A stretch of DNA of 29,260 nt from Clostridium_AI sp002297865. GTDB taxonomy: Bacteria > Bacillota > Clostridia > Lachnospirales > Lachnospiraceae. This document shows, in pieces, positions 14,096 through 21,945 of the stretch; positions within the stretch are counted from its first letter, which is position 1, and each line of letters begins with the position of its first letter. The stretch is from NCBI GenBank assembly GCA_937903005.1, contig CALFNR010000188.1, forward strand, positions 1 through 29,260, read 5' to 3'. A program made the translations under genes and the position numbers. The notes under the pieces were generated by a model, which saw only the letters and a program-made list of their open reading frames with translations, was not told the origin of the DNA and searched no databases.

Positions 14096-15226
14096 TTATA
14101 CTGTTTTAAAATTTCCCAAAATCCGGTAGCTCCTTGCCTCTTCCTGAATACCATAGATTGCATTCTGCACTCCTGGCTGCTCAAGATTTCCTTCTACTTC
14201 TACAAAGAAACGGTATTCCCATTTCTTACCTTCAATCGGTCTAGATTCAATTTTAGTCATATTTAAATTATTAAAAATAAAATGTGAAATCATGTTATAC
14301 AAAGAACCACACTCATGAGGCAACTGAAAACAAATGCTCACTTTATTAGAGTCTTCTAAATACACTGGCTCTCTCGAAACAATAATAAAGCGTGTTGCAT
14401 TAGTAGTTTCGTAATTAATATTTTCTTTCAGAACACTAAGTCCATAGCATTTAGCTGCTCTTTTACTTGCAATCGCTGCAAACTCTGGATTCTGCTCTTT
14501 TGCCACCATTTTAGCACTAATTGCTGTACTCATATAAGGTATCTGTTCCATATCTGGATACTCCTCTAAAAATGTTGCACATTGTAAAAGTCCTTGCTCA
14601 TGTGAAAATACCTTTTTTAGATTTTCAATTTTAGCGCCTGGTAATCCTAAAAGACACTGGTCTACTTTCAGTTCATGCTCTCCTACAATATAATTATCAT
14701 AATCGATTAACAAGTCAAAACAGTCTGTAATTCCGCCTGTTGAAGAATTTTCAATTGGCAAAACCCCATAATCAGCTTTACCGTCTCTTAACTCTTCCAT
14801 AACATCTTTAAAAGTTTTCACTGCATAGGATTCCACATTTTCGCCAAAGAATTCTAACATTGCCTGTTCTGTATACGCGCCTCGTTCTCCGTAAAACACA
14901 ACCTTTTTATTCTCCATATCAAGCTGCTTTACGGGAGTTAAATTATGTTTTACCTCTTCACGTTTTAGCAAAGCATACTGCAATTTTCGGCTTATAGACA
15001 TAATCTGAGTATACAACTCCTGTACGCTCTGTTTGTTAAATTCATCATTTGCCATATTTCCTAACTTTTCAAGAATCTGCTCTTCTCTTTGTTTATCATA
15101 AATTTTCTTACCTGTTTTTTGTTTGTATTTCGCAACTTCTACTGAAACGCCCATTCTCTCTTGAAACAACTCTACTAGCTGCCTGTCAATTGCATCTATT
15201 TTCTGTCTGCTTTCGTTTAAATCCAT
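14096..15226 (-). CDS. pheA: Bifunctional chorismate mutase/prephenate dehydratase
   Basis: This 376-residue cytoplasmic enzyme converts chorismate to prephenate and then phenylpyruvate in phenylalanine synthesis. The AroQ-type chorismate mutase is residues 1-90 (NESRQKIDAIDRQLVELFQERM). Prephenate dehydratase is ~108-285 (FYGERGAYTEQAM, LPIENSSTGG, and the catalytic TRF at 278-280). A C-terminal ACT domain is ~296-370, with the Phe-binding motif ESRP (327-330), so feedback inhibition by phenylalanine is expected. The start ATG at 15226 has AAGGA nine bases upstream. A further in-frame ATG at 15244 has no ribosome site. A consensus promoter lies 80 bases upstream, overlapped by a long palindrome. 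The leader is too short for a T-box. Confidence 0.95.
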   Translation of the reverse strand: MDLNESRQKIDAIDRQLVELFQERMGVSVEVAKYKQKTGKKIYDKQREEQILEKLGNMANDEFNKQSVQELYTQIMSISRKLQYALLKREEVKHNLTPVKQLDMENKKVVFYGERGAYTEQAMLEFFGENVESYAVKTFKDVMEELRDGKADYGVLPIENSSTGGITDCFDLLIDYDNYIVGEHELKVDQCLLGLPGAKIENLKKVFSHEQGLLQCATFLEEYPDMEQIPYMSTAISAKMVAKEQNPEFAAIASKRAAKCYGLSVLKENINYETTNATRFIIVSREPVYLEDSNKVSICFQLPHECGSLYNMISHFIFNNLNMTKIESRPIEGKKWEYRFFVEVEGNLEQPGVQNAIYGIQEEARSYRILGNFKTV

Positions 15227-15301
15227 TGTTCTCGTTCCTTCCATTGTTTCTTACATTATGTTCTCGTTAAGTACTTTCTATGTACGTAATGATACATCAC
15301 G

Positions 15302-15323
15302 AACCCTATTATATAATAGGGTT
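15302..15323. promoter_or_regulatory. 22-bp perfect palindrome spanning two divergent -10 elements
   Basis: The 22 bases 15302-15323 (half-site AACCCTATTAT) equal their own reverse complement. The palindrome contains the -10 of the minus-strand pheA promoter (15308-15313) and an overlapping plus-strand TATAAT (15312-15317). One regulator bound here would cover both promoters. On the plus strand it also resembles a hairpin followed by TTTTT, but no gene ends there. Confidence 0.7.
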
Positions 15324-15336
15324 TTTAAAATAACAA
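15308..15336 (-). promoter_or_regulatory. SigA-type promoter of pheA
   Basis: On the minus strand there is a TTGTTA -35 (15336-15331), a 17-base spacer and a TATAAT -10 (15313-15308). Transcription should start near 15301, with a ~75-base leader. Confidence 0.75.
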
Positions 15337-15420
15337 GAAGAACTAGGCCACAAGTTGGGGTTGCATTGCAAGTTTTGGTAATCTATAATACGATTAGATA
15401 GAACTATAGGAGGTATTACA

Positions 15421-16449
15421 TTGAAAAGGAAAATATTATTTCCAATTATTATGGTTGCAATCATTGCTGTCCTAATCGTATATGCAAATATGACAAATAA
15501 AATTGTCTACAATGATGACATGACCACTGGCAATACACCTGGAAACTTAATGAACAACGGGTATTATTGCGAAGAGGGCGACACTATTTATTTTAGCAAC
15601 TTAAACGATTACGAAAAACTTTATTCTATGGATTTGAACTGTAAGAATTTCAAACGACTCGGAACAAGTACAGTTTCTGATATTAATTGTGCTGGAAAAT
15701 ACATATATTATGCAGGCAGAAGTAATAAATACAAAGCTGCGAAAGCCAAAAACTCAGGTTCTGCTCTTTCTTCTGGTGGAGTAGGACTATTCCGTAGTGA
15801 TCGCAAAGGAAAACATATACAAACCTTATATGGAGATGCTATTGGAAGTGTTTCCTTATTTGGAAACTATCTATACTACCAGCATTACACAAAGAAAGAT
15901 GGCTTATATCTATACAAAACCAAAATTGATGAAAAAGAAGGGAAATGTTTATTTGAAAGTCCGGTGAGTCCGATAGGTCTTCACAATGGCAGTTTATATT
16001 TCTGTGGCACTAAGAATGATCATAAAATATATAAAATGTCACTAAAAGATGACTCTTATGATTTATTTTATGACGGAAACTGCTCCAATGTACTGGTCTT
16101 CCAAAACAAAATCTATTTTATTGATTTAAACAATAATTATGCATTAACTAGATTAGATTTAGACGGTTCGAATCCTGAAGTGCTTGTAAATGACCACGTT
16201 CTCACTTATAACTTTAGCTTAAACGGAAACTTCATGTATTATCAGATTGATGATCAAGAAAACAGTTGTATCTGCCAGATGGATATGGAAACGAAAGAAC
16301 ATGACGTTCTGCTCAAAGGGAACTTCTGCAATATTAATACAACAAGCAACTATGTTTTCTTTCGTGAATTCGATACAGACAATGAATATGTAATTGCAGA
16401 TGAAAAGAATCCAAAACTTAATCTATTCGACCCACCAGTAATAAAATAA
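15421..16449 (+). CDS. DUF5050-like membrane-anchored beta-propeller protein
   Basis: This is a 342-residue protein. It has a single N-terminal transmembrane helix (~4-22, ILFPIIMVAIIAVLIVYAN) and an extracellular part. The latter is made of repeated ~40-residue blades of the form xxIYFxNxxDxxxLYxMDLxxxxxKxL, typical of the DUF5050/LRP-like propeller family common in clostridia. It initiates at TTG 15421, with AGGAGG eight to nine bases upstream. The function is unknown; relatives are predicted cell-surface proteins. It is divergent from pheA, sharing a palindromic promoter region. A hairpin at 16465-16510 lies between it and the convergent folB-folK gene. The propeller assignment comes from the blade pattern, not from a search. 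Confidence 0.8.
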   Translation: MKRKILFPIIMVAIIAVLIVYANMTNKIVYNDDMTTGNTPGNLMNNGYYCEEGDTIYFSNLNDYEKLYSMDLNCKNFKRLGTSTVSDINCAGKYIYYAGRSNKYKAAKAKNSGSALSSGGVGLFRSDRKGKHIQTLYGDAIGSVSLFGNYLYYQHYTKKDGLYLYKTKIDEKEGKCLFESPVSPIGLHNGSLYFCGTKNDHKIYKMSLKDDSYDLFYDGNCSNVLVFQNKIYFIDLNNNYALTRLDLDGSNPEVLVNDHVLTYNFSLNGNFMYYQIDDQENSCICQMDMETKEHDVLLKGNFCNINTTSNYVFFREFDTDNEYVIADEKNPKLNLFDPPVIK

Positions 16450-16464
16450 TTAATATTCTACATA

Positions 16465-16510
16465 GAAAGGACTAGGTCTGAATGACATTTCATTCAAATC
16501 TAGTCCTTTC
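16465..16510. terminator. Long hairpin between convergent genes
   Basis: GAAAGGACTAG (16465-16475) pairs perfectly with CTAGTCCTTTC (16500-16510). The interior can extend the stem through TGAATG/CATTCA. It sits between the DUF5050-like gene and folB-folK and probably blocks transcription both ways, although neither side has a clean T-tract. Confidence 0.6.
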
Positions 16511-16526
16511 CTATATGCTGGGCTAA

Positions 16527-17357
16527 TTATTTGTCATTGCTTTCCTTTTGCTGCAACTCCAAAAAGAGCTGGAAAACAGTTTTTTGAAGCAATGGATGCT
16601 TTGCCCATGGCGCTATCTGTACTAAGGGACGCAATACAAAATCACGCAAATGCATTTCTATATGGGGGATGATTAGGTTCGGTTCCCGTACCACTTCTTC
16701 TTCATAAAGAAGGATATCTAAATCAATGGTTCTTGGTCCCCAATGAATGAGACGTTCCCTCTTAAGTGCCTGCTCAATCACACCTATTACCTCTAGCAGT
16801 TCATTGGGTGAAAGCAACGTCTTTATAAGCAATGCTCCATTAAGAAAATCGTCCTGTTCTACTCCACCATATGGCTTTGTAACAATGAATCCTGATACTT
16901 TCTCCACACGAATCTTTGGATTGTCTGAAAGCATCTTGATTGCATCTTCTAAATTCTTTTTGGTATCTCCCATATTAGAACCTATGCTTAAACACACCAT
17001 GTTCCACTTTCTCTTAATAGAAACAGCCACTGTGTCCATGGGTAACAAAATTGGTGCCCAAGGCTTCTTAAGTTCTACTTTTACCTCTTCTACTGGAAAG
17101 CGTATTAAAATCTCTTCTGCCACATGCTCCACTGCTGCTTCTAGTAATTTAAATGTATATTCCTGCAGATACTGATTTACAAAATGAACGACTTCTGCGT
17201 AACTTACCGAATTCTCCAACACATCTGTCTTACCTGCTTTTCTTGTATCAAGGCCTAATTCTAACGAAATGAGAAATTTCTGTCCTAATGCAGTTTCTTC
17301 CTCCAGCACACCATGGTGTGCATACACTTCTAAGTCACGAATCTCAATTTTATCCAA
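16527..17357 (-). CDS. folK: FolB-FolK fusion: dihydroneopterin aldolase/HPPK
   Basis: This 276-residue bifunctional folate enzyme cleaves dihydroneopterin to 6-hydroxymethyl-dihydropterin (FolB) and then pyrophosphorylates it from ATP (FolK), giving the FolP substrate. FolB is residues 1-~117 (DLEVYAHHGVLEEE with active-site Glu, and Lys98 in ELKKPWAP). FolK is ~118-276 (LSIGSNMGD, GGVEQDDFLNG, and the signature HWGPRTIDLDILLY). The start codon is TTG at 17357, seven bases after AAAGGAG, a site that overlaps the folP stop. It is the last gene of folE-HD-folP-folBK. Such FolB-FolK fusions are known in Firmicutes. Confidence 0.95.
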   Translation of the reverse strand: MDKIEIRDLEVYAHHGVLEEETALGQKFLISLELGLDTRKAGKTDVLENSVSYAEVVHFVNQYLQEYTFKLLEAAVEHVAEEILIRFPVEEVKVELKKPWAPILLPMDTVAVSIKRKWNMVCLSIGSNMGDTKKNLEDAIKMLSDNPKIRVEKVSGFIVTKPYGGVEQDDFLNGALLIKTLLSPNELLEVIGVIEQALKRERLIHWGPRTIDLDILLYEEEVVREPNLIIPHIEMHLRDFVLRPLVQIAPWAKHPLLQKTVFQLFLELQQKESNDK

Positions 17358-17369
17358 TTGCTTTCTCCT

Positions 17370-18191
17370 TTATGATTCTGCATGTAAGATAGCTTCCGTC
17401 ATGCGAATTGCACGTACATTTGCCCTTACATCATGTACTCTTACAAACTGACAGCCTTTCATAACTGCCATTACGGTTGTTGCCATTGTTCCTTCTTCCC
17501 GTTCCGTTACGGAAAGATCCAGTGTCAATCCTATGACAGATTTTCTAGAAGCTCCAAGAAGTACTGGAAAATTTAATTTATGTAGCTCCTCCAAGTGTTT
17601 CATGGCTAAAAGATTCATTTCGTATGTTTTTGCAAATCCCACTCCTGGATCTAGGATGATTTTACTATCATCTATTCCAGCATTATGGGCAATCTGAATG
17701 CATTCTTTTAAATCCTGTACCCAATCATTCAGAAAGTTTATGTACTCTGTATTCTGTCGATTATGCATGATACATACCGCTTTATCATAATCCTTTACCC
17801 CTTTTGCCATCTTGGGGTCATATTTGAGTCCCCAAATATCATTTACTAAATCCGCGCCTGCACTACATGCCGCTTTCGCTACCTGTGATTTATAAGTATC
17901 AATGGAAACTGGTATGTCAAAGTTGTTTTTAATCGCCTCAATTACTGGAACAACACGTTCCATTTCTTCCTCATCTGATATCTTTGTGTAATTAGGACGT
18001 GTGGATTCTCCACCTACATCAACGATAGCAACACCATCCTGAACCATTTCTTCCACATGCTTTAAAGACTTGTCTAAGCTATTCCAACTTCCACCGTCTG
18101 AAAAGGAATCTGGTGTCACATTCAAAATTCCCATAACATGAGTCCTGCCCATATCAAATGTCTTGTTTCCTATCTGCATATTCTGTATCAT
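17370..18191 (-). CDS. folP: Dihydropteroate synthase
   Basis: This 273-residue TIM-barrel enzyme joins 6-hydroxymethyl-dihydropterin pyrophosphate with p-aminobenzoate and is the sulfonamide target. Signature motifs are MGILNVTPDSFSDGG (20-34), DVGGESTRP (58-66), SIDTYKSQVA, ILDPGVGFAKT and LLGASRKS. All key residues and the length are normal. The start ATG at 18191 has GGAGG eight bases upstream. It lies 17 bases after the HD-domain gene and 12 bases before folBK, clearly within one operon. Confidence 0.97.
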   Translation of the reverse strand: MIQNMQIGNKTFDMGRTHVMGILNVTPDSFSDGGSWNSLDKSLKHVEEMVQDGVAIVDVGGESTRPNYTKISDEEEMERVVPVIEAIKNNFDIPVSIDTYKSQVAKAACSAGADLVNDIWGLKYDPKMAKGVKDYDKAVCIMHNRQNTEYINFLNDWVQDLKECIQIAHNAGIDDSKIILDPGVGFAKTYEMNLLAMKHLEELHKLNFPVLLGASRKSVIGLTLDLSVTEREEGTMATTVMAVMKGCQFVRVHDVRANVRAIRMTEAILHAES

Positions 18192-18208
18192 CCTTGTTGC
18201 CTCCTAAA

Positions 18209-18691
18209 CTAATATATGATTTGCTTGTTCTTTGCTTCTGGCGGCCACTTGCAAGTGTCGCTTGCCTTACAGCAAAAACAGTCGCGGGATAATTTATCTG
18301 CACGGTACAAAAGCGCTCCTAGAGTCTGTTCTTTTGCCTGTTCCTTCTGCCTATGGGTTTTGATTGCCTCTACTATCTGTTCGATCTCTTGTTCATTAAA
18401 ACCGCATTTTGGAAGCCAGTTTAACGCCATTACAATACTTCCCGATTCGTGAGAACAGGCATCTTGATATTCATAGGCACGTCCTATGTCATGCATATAA
18501 GCCATTACATAAATCATCTCTTTGTCAAATGCCATCTTTTCTTCCAATGAAATCATATATGCGATTCTTGCCACATCACGAGCATGCTCCTTACCATGGC
18601 CACAGTAAATTCGCTTTTCTTCAAATTTTTCTATCATTTGCTGCGCCTGAATATATTCCCTCATTTCAAGCAGTTTATATAATCGTTCCAT
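18209..18691 (-). CDS. HD-domain metal-dependent phosphohydrolase in the folate operon
   Basis: This 160-residue protein has an HD-superfamily metal site: His36 (GKEHARDV), His67-Asp68 (MHDIGR), His81, His113 and Asp132 (YRADKLSR). A short cysteine cluster follows (Cys138, Cys140, Cys141, Cys147 in a CxCCx5C pattern) before a WPPEAKN tail, which may bind a metal or Fe-S cluster. The gene begins two bases after the folE stop and ends 17 bases before folP, so it is made together with both. Between FolE and FolB a phosphatase step is needed to strip dihydroneopterin triphosphate. No Nudix FolQ gene is here, so this protein is a candidate for that step. The hydrolase fold is well supported; the substrate is inferred. 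Confidence 0.85.
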   Translation of the reverse strand: MERLYKLLEMREYIQAQQMIEKFEEKRIYCGHGKEHARDVARIAYMISLEEKMAFDKEMIYVMAYMHDIGRAYEYQDACSHESGSIVMALNWLPKCGFNEQEIEQIVEAIKTHRQKEQAKEQTLGALLYRADKLSRDCFCCKASDTCKWPPEAKNKQIIY

Positions 18692-18693
18692 TC

Positions 18694-19248
18694 TTAACCT
18701 CTAATTAGCTGAAAAAATGTCTGTTTTAATGATTCATCTTCTAAAAACACACCTTTTGATACAAAGGAAACCGTTTTTGACCCTGGTTTTTTAATACCAC
18801 GCATGGTCATACACATATGTTCTGCTTCTATGTATACAATGACGCCCTTCGGTTTTAAATGCTCCATAATGTCCTCTGCTATCTGGCTTGTCATCTGCTC
18901 TTGAATCTGAGCTCTCCTAGCATATACTTCTACTGTTCTCGCTAATTTACTTAAGCCTACCACTTTTTTATCTGGTATATATGCAATATGTACCTTCCCG
19001 TAGAAAGGTAAAAAGTGATGTTCGCATACTGAGTAAAATGTGATATCTTTCTCGATTACCATTTCGTTATTGGATGCGGTAAATGTCTTACTCAAAGGTT
19101 CTTTGGCGTCTTTTCCTATTCCTGCAAATAGTTCTTCACACATCGTACTAATTCTGGAAGGAGTCTCTTGCAAACCTTCACGGTCTACATCTTCCCCGAT
19201 GCCTTCTAAAAATAGCCTGACTGCTTCTTCAATTTTGTTCTTATCCAT
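18694..19248 (-). CDS. folE: GTP cyclohydrolase I
   Basis: This 184-residue FolE type I enzyme catalyses the first step of folate synthesis, GTP to 7,8-dihydroneopterin triphosphate. The zinc ligands Cys75 and His78 (SVCEHHFLPF) and Cys146 (EHMCMTMRG) are present, with QEQMTSQIA and GIKKPGSKTVS. The start ATG at 19248 has GGAAGGA seven bases upstream. A longer in-frame start at 19314 would overlap the promoter and is unlikely. It is the first gene of folE-HD-folP-folBK. The leader of ~30 bases is too short for a riboswitch. Confidence 0.96.
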   Translation of the reverse strand: MDKNKIEEAVRLFLEGIGEDVDREGLQETPSRISTMCEELFAGIGKDAKEPLSKTFTASNNEMVIEKDITFYSVCEHHFLPFYGKVHIAYIPDKKVVGLSKLARTVEVYARRAQIQEQMTSQIAEDIMEHLKPKGVIVYIEAEHMCMTMRGIKKPGSKTVSFVSKGVFLEDESLKQTFFQLIRG

Positions 19249-19285
19249 ATTATCATCCTTCCAAGAAGTTTCAAATTCGTATTGA

Positions 19286-19314
19286 ATTATAACATTATTC
19301 GAAAAAAGTGGCAA
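19286..19314 (-). promoter_or_regulatory. Promoter of the folE-HD-folP-folBK operon
   Basis: On the minus strand there is a TTGCCA -35 (19314-19309), a 17-base spacer and a TATAAT -10 (19291-19286) with a TGn extension. It lies immediately after the terminator of the upstream ATPase-nuclease cassette. Confidence 0.8.
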
Positions 19315-19327
19315 TAAGGGGTGAACT

Positions 19328-19361
19328 AAAAAAGATAGAGGCTTTTTAATTTGCCTCTATC
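19328..19361 (-). terminator. Intrinsic terminator of the ATPase-nuclease cassette
   Basis: On the minus strand GATAGAGGC (19361-19353) pairs perfectly with GCCTCTATC (19342-19334), followed by TTTTT. The stop codon of the nuclease-like gene (19348-19346) lies inside the loop, so translation runs into the hairpin. Confidence 0.88.
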
Positions 19362-20287
19362 CTTTTAAGTTCACTTTCTTTTTCCTCAAAAACTTTGGTA
19401 AACTTTTTATAAAATTCACCATGTTTATATGTTCCATCCGGCTGCACAACATCACCTGTATATGTAAAAACCTCTTTAAACTCTCTGTTTGCATATTTAT
19501 CTAATCCAAATCGCAATAATGGCAATCCTGCATCTTGTGAAACATCATCTAAAATATCGTCGAACGCACCATCCAACGATTCGTCCATATTATTTCGTAT
19601 GTCATGAATCAGACTAATAAACCAATTTGAGGTAATTGCATGTTCAAAATACTTTTTTACTTTTTCTGTTTCTTCTAACGTGGTAGTTGATCCAGATAAC
19701 ATCTTTTCAAATGATTTCTGCTTTCTTTTCTCAATCAAGTCCCGATAATTTGTCCTAAAATGTTCAATTTCTTTATCAAATAGTCCATTATTTATCTGCT
19801 TTATCCATCCAGCTTCATCTGCCTTTGTAATCTTTTTATTCTTCAAATCATTATATACGAGTATGTATGTCATATTTTTGCATGTATACATTATGCTGGG
19901 CTCAAAAAATGAAAATTTCTCTTTGAATTTTTTATCTTGTGCCACTGAAAAAAGCACATTTAAACTTGATAATATCTTTTCTCTTAATTCACTTACTTTT
20001 GCATGAATTCCATCATCGCCAGACCGATTGTCGTCAACGATTTCTCCATTTTTAAACTCTATAAAATACCAGTGTTCGTCCCATAGATAAAGTGCATCGT
20101 TCGTAGCAGGATATTTCATCATTCCATTTTCTTTACAGTACTTTTCTGCAACTTCATCAAAATTGACTGCTGTTAATCTGCTGTCGATGAGACATTCTTT
20201 ATGCTTTGTATCTTCACTTATTTTTTCAAGAGTTTCAACTGGAAAGCCTAGCTCTTTTTGAAATTTTTCCTCATCTATCTTTTTCAT
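19346..20287 (-). CDS. PD-(D/E)xK-like nuclease candidate paired with an AAA ATPase
   Basis: This 313-residue protein is not one I can place in a named family. Residues ~60-82 read ATNDALYLWDEHWYFIEFKN. An Asp on one strand (Asp64) and Glu77-x-Lys79 on the next match the catalytic core of PD-(D/E)xK nucleases, followed by a helix (HAKVSELREKILSSL, 95-109). The rest is charged and helical, with no membrane segment; the C-terminal ~45 residues are Lys/Glu-rich. Its ATG overlaps the ATPase stop in an ATGA, so the two are translationally coupled and probably work as a complex. The last codons and stop lie in the terminator hairpin. The nuclease reading is a motif-based inference; other effector types are possible. 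Confidence 0.7.
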   Translation of the reverse strand: MKKIDEEKFQKELGFPVETLEKISEDTKHKECLIDSRLTAVNFDEVAEKYCKENGMMKYPATNDALYLWDEHWYFIEFKNGEIVDDNRSGDDGIHAKVSELREKILSSLNVLFSVAQDKKFKEKFSFFEPSIMYTCKNMTYILVYNDLKNKKITKADEAGWIKQINNGLFDKEIEHFRTNYRDLIEKRKQKSFEKMLSGSTTTLEETEKVKKYFEHAITSNWFISLIHDIRNNMDESLDGAFDDILDDVSQDAGLPLLRFGLDKYANREFKEVFTYTGDVVQPDGTYKHGEFYKKFTKVFEEKESELKRIEAN

Positions 20288-21714
20288 TCGTCTTCTTCAT
20301 ACTCCATCTGTTTCAGTTTTCTAAGCGGTTCTGCTAATGTTCTAAAAAGTACATTTGTGTTTTTTGTAAAATCAGTTATTTCTGTATCATCATCTATATT
20401 TTCTGCTAAATAAAATTTACATTTGCCTATCGACTTTTCCTGTAAAGCATAAGACTGAATTGCTTTCAAAAAATAAGGACTATGTGTGGTTAAAAGAATT
20501 TTTATACCTAACGCTTTCTGCAATTCGACGATTATCTGAGCATACAATAATTGCCATTCTGGATGTAAATTAATTTCTGGCTCATCAAGAATCAATATAC
20601 TATCTGTTGTAAGCATCCCAAGTGAAATCAAACTTTCCAACAAAATCATAGATTTCAATCCTGTTGACAGATTTGGTAACATAATAGGTTTATCACTTCC
20701 CTGTTCCCAGTATTGTATTTTTCCTGATTTATATTTACATTCTCCTGGTATGGCTTCTCTTATAAGATGTAATACTTTATCAAACTTTTTTTGCATAGCC
20801 GTTATTTCAAGATCATTTGAATCATCTTCCTCATTTGCTAGTACGCTTTCAGTATCAACTGCACTTCCCCACCCAAAGGAGGAGTATATTCCTTGAGGAC
20901 AAAGCATCTGCCTTAAATTAATTTCAACAAAATACTTCTTTAATACAGAAAGTTGCTCTTTGACTGATTCCCTCAAATACCTATAAAATAATGGAATTTC
21001 ATTAACCATATCCAGACATCTTGAATTTTCAATAAAATATGCTTTTTCCATTATTGGTGTTTTATAATCCAAACTTACACATTTATTTTCACTAAAAAGA
21101 ATTTCCGACTTCTTCCCATAATCATCTTCTAAAAATACTTTTCCTTCACAAGATATTTTCTGCAACTTATTTATTTGATAACCAAATACTTGGCCAAATA
21201 CTTTTGTTGCCTTTTCAGCCCCCAATTCATTCTCTTGCACTTCCCACAAATCAAGCAAACGATTTTTTGCTTTTTCTTTACGTATTTCTGCTTCCTCAAG
21301 ACATTTCTCTTTATTACATCTGTATGTCTCAATATAACGTTGGGTATATTCTTGTAAATGCTTATCTATGCTAGTGTTTTTTCTTTCGTTAAAATCTTTA
21401 CAAAGAACAGCTATACATCTATTTTCTATTTTTTCAATTTTCGCAGGTTTTCTCCTAAATCTACTTTCTAATTCAAAATACTCACTACACAACAATTCTA
21501 ACTGCTTCCCATAATCTGAAATAATTTTACTTAATGCATTTTTAACCGTACTTTCCACATATTCATTATAATTATATAATACCTCAGTTACTGCAAATAA
21601 CGCTTTTCCAACTGTACTCTTCCCTGCATTATTCTCACCCGCAATAACAGTTATTCCATTTAGTTCAATATTTGCACTGTCTAATTTACCGATATTTTCT
21701 ATATATAATTTCAT
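20284..21714 (-). CDS. AAA/SMC-like ATPase of a putative two-gene defence cassette
   Basis: This 476-residue ABC/SMC/OLD-class ATPase has a Walker A (GENNAGKST, 26-34), a helical, lysine- and cysteine-containing insert (~55-330), an ABC signature (NLSTGLKSM, 348-356), a Walker B with catalytic Glu (ILILDEPE, 373-380), a D-loop (INLHPEW) and a switch His (TTHSP, His411). It ends ~65 residues later, with no C-terminal TOPRIM nuclease, so it is not a complete OLD protein. ATG 21714 has GGAAGGGG five bases upstream; a TTG at 21729 lacks a site. It has its own promoter. Such ATPases act as sensor/gate for a nuclease partner in phage-defence systems (PARIS, Septu). The function here is inferred from architecture. 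Confidence 0.85.
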   Translation of the reverse strand: MKLYIENIGKLDSANIELNGITVIAGENNAGKSTVGKALFAVTEVLYNYNEYVESTVKNALSKIISDYGKQLELLCSEYFELESRFRRKPAKIEKIENRCIAVLCKDFNERKNTSIDKHLQEYTQRYIETYRCNKEKCLEEAEIRKEKAKNRLLDLWEVQENELGAEKATKVFGQVFGYQINKLQKISCEGKVFLEDDYGKKSEILFSENKCVSLDYKTPIMEKAYFIENSRCLDMVNEIPLFYRYLRESVKEQLSVLKKYFVEINLRQMLCPQGIYSSFGWGSAVDTESVLANEEDDSNDLEITAMQKKFDKVLHLIREAIPGECKYKSGKIQYWEQGSDKPIMLPNLSTGLKSMILLESLISLGMLTTDSILILDEPEINLHPEWQLLYAQIIVELQKALGIKILLTTHSPYFLKAIQSYALQEKSIGKCKFYLAENIDDDTEITDFTKNTNVLFRTLAEPLRKLKQMEYEEDE

Positions 21715-21797
21715 TTTATCCCCTTCCAAGGAAATATAATCCTTACCTACATGCTATTTTTTCATAACTCTACTATAAGTTTAGACTCTTTCATTCA

Positions 21798-21826
21798 ATT
21801 ATAAACGCAATTTTCAGTTTTTCCAA
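21798..21826 (-). promoter_or_regulatory. Promoter of the ATPase-nuclease cassette
   Basis: On the minus strand there is a TTGGAA -35 (21826-21821), a 17-base spacer and a TATAAT -10 (21803-21798). Transcription would begin near 21790, with a ~75-base leader before the ATPase ATG. Confidence 0.7.
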
Positions 21827-21837
21827 TATCCTATATA

Positions 21838-21877
21838 ATAAAAACGGAGTATCAAAACAATCCTCTCAAATTTTGAT
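21838..21877 (-). terminator. Possible weak terminator after folC
   Basis: On the minus strand ATCAAAA (21877-21871) pairs with TTTTGAT (21857-21851) around 13 bases, with GTTTTTATT shortly after. The stem is short and AT-rich, so this is tentative. It sits between folC and the cassette promoter. Confidence 0.35.
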
Positions 21878-21945
21878 GAGAACATTTTTGCTTCCCCTAG
21901 CATGATTATAGCAAATTGTTATTTCCACCACAAACTCTTTTTACA

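Noticed and set aside
16747..17175. A 142-codon plus-strand ORF
   Set aside because: It is antisense to the folB-folK fusion, whose motifs are intact, and is a shadow.
19249..19285. A tetrahydrofolate riboswitch before folE
   Set aside because: The predicted leader between the promoter and the ATG is only ~30 bases, too short for any known folate riboswitch.
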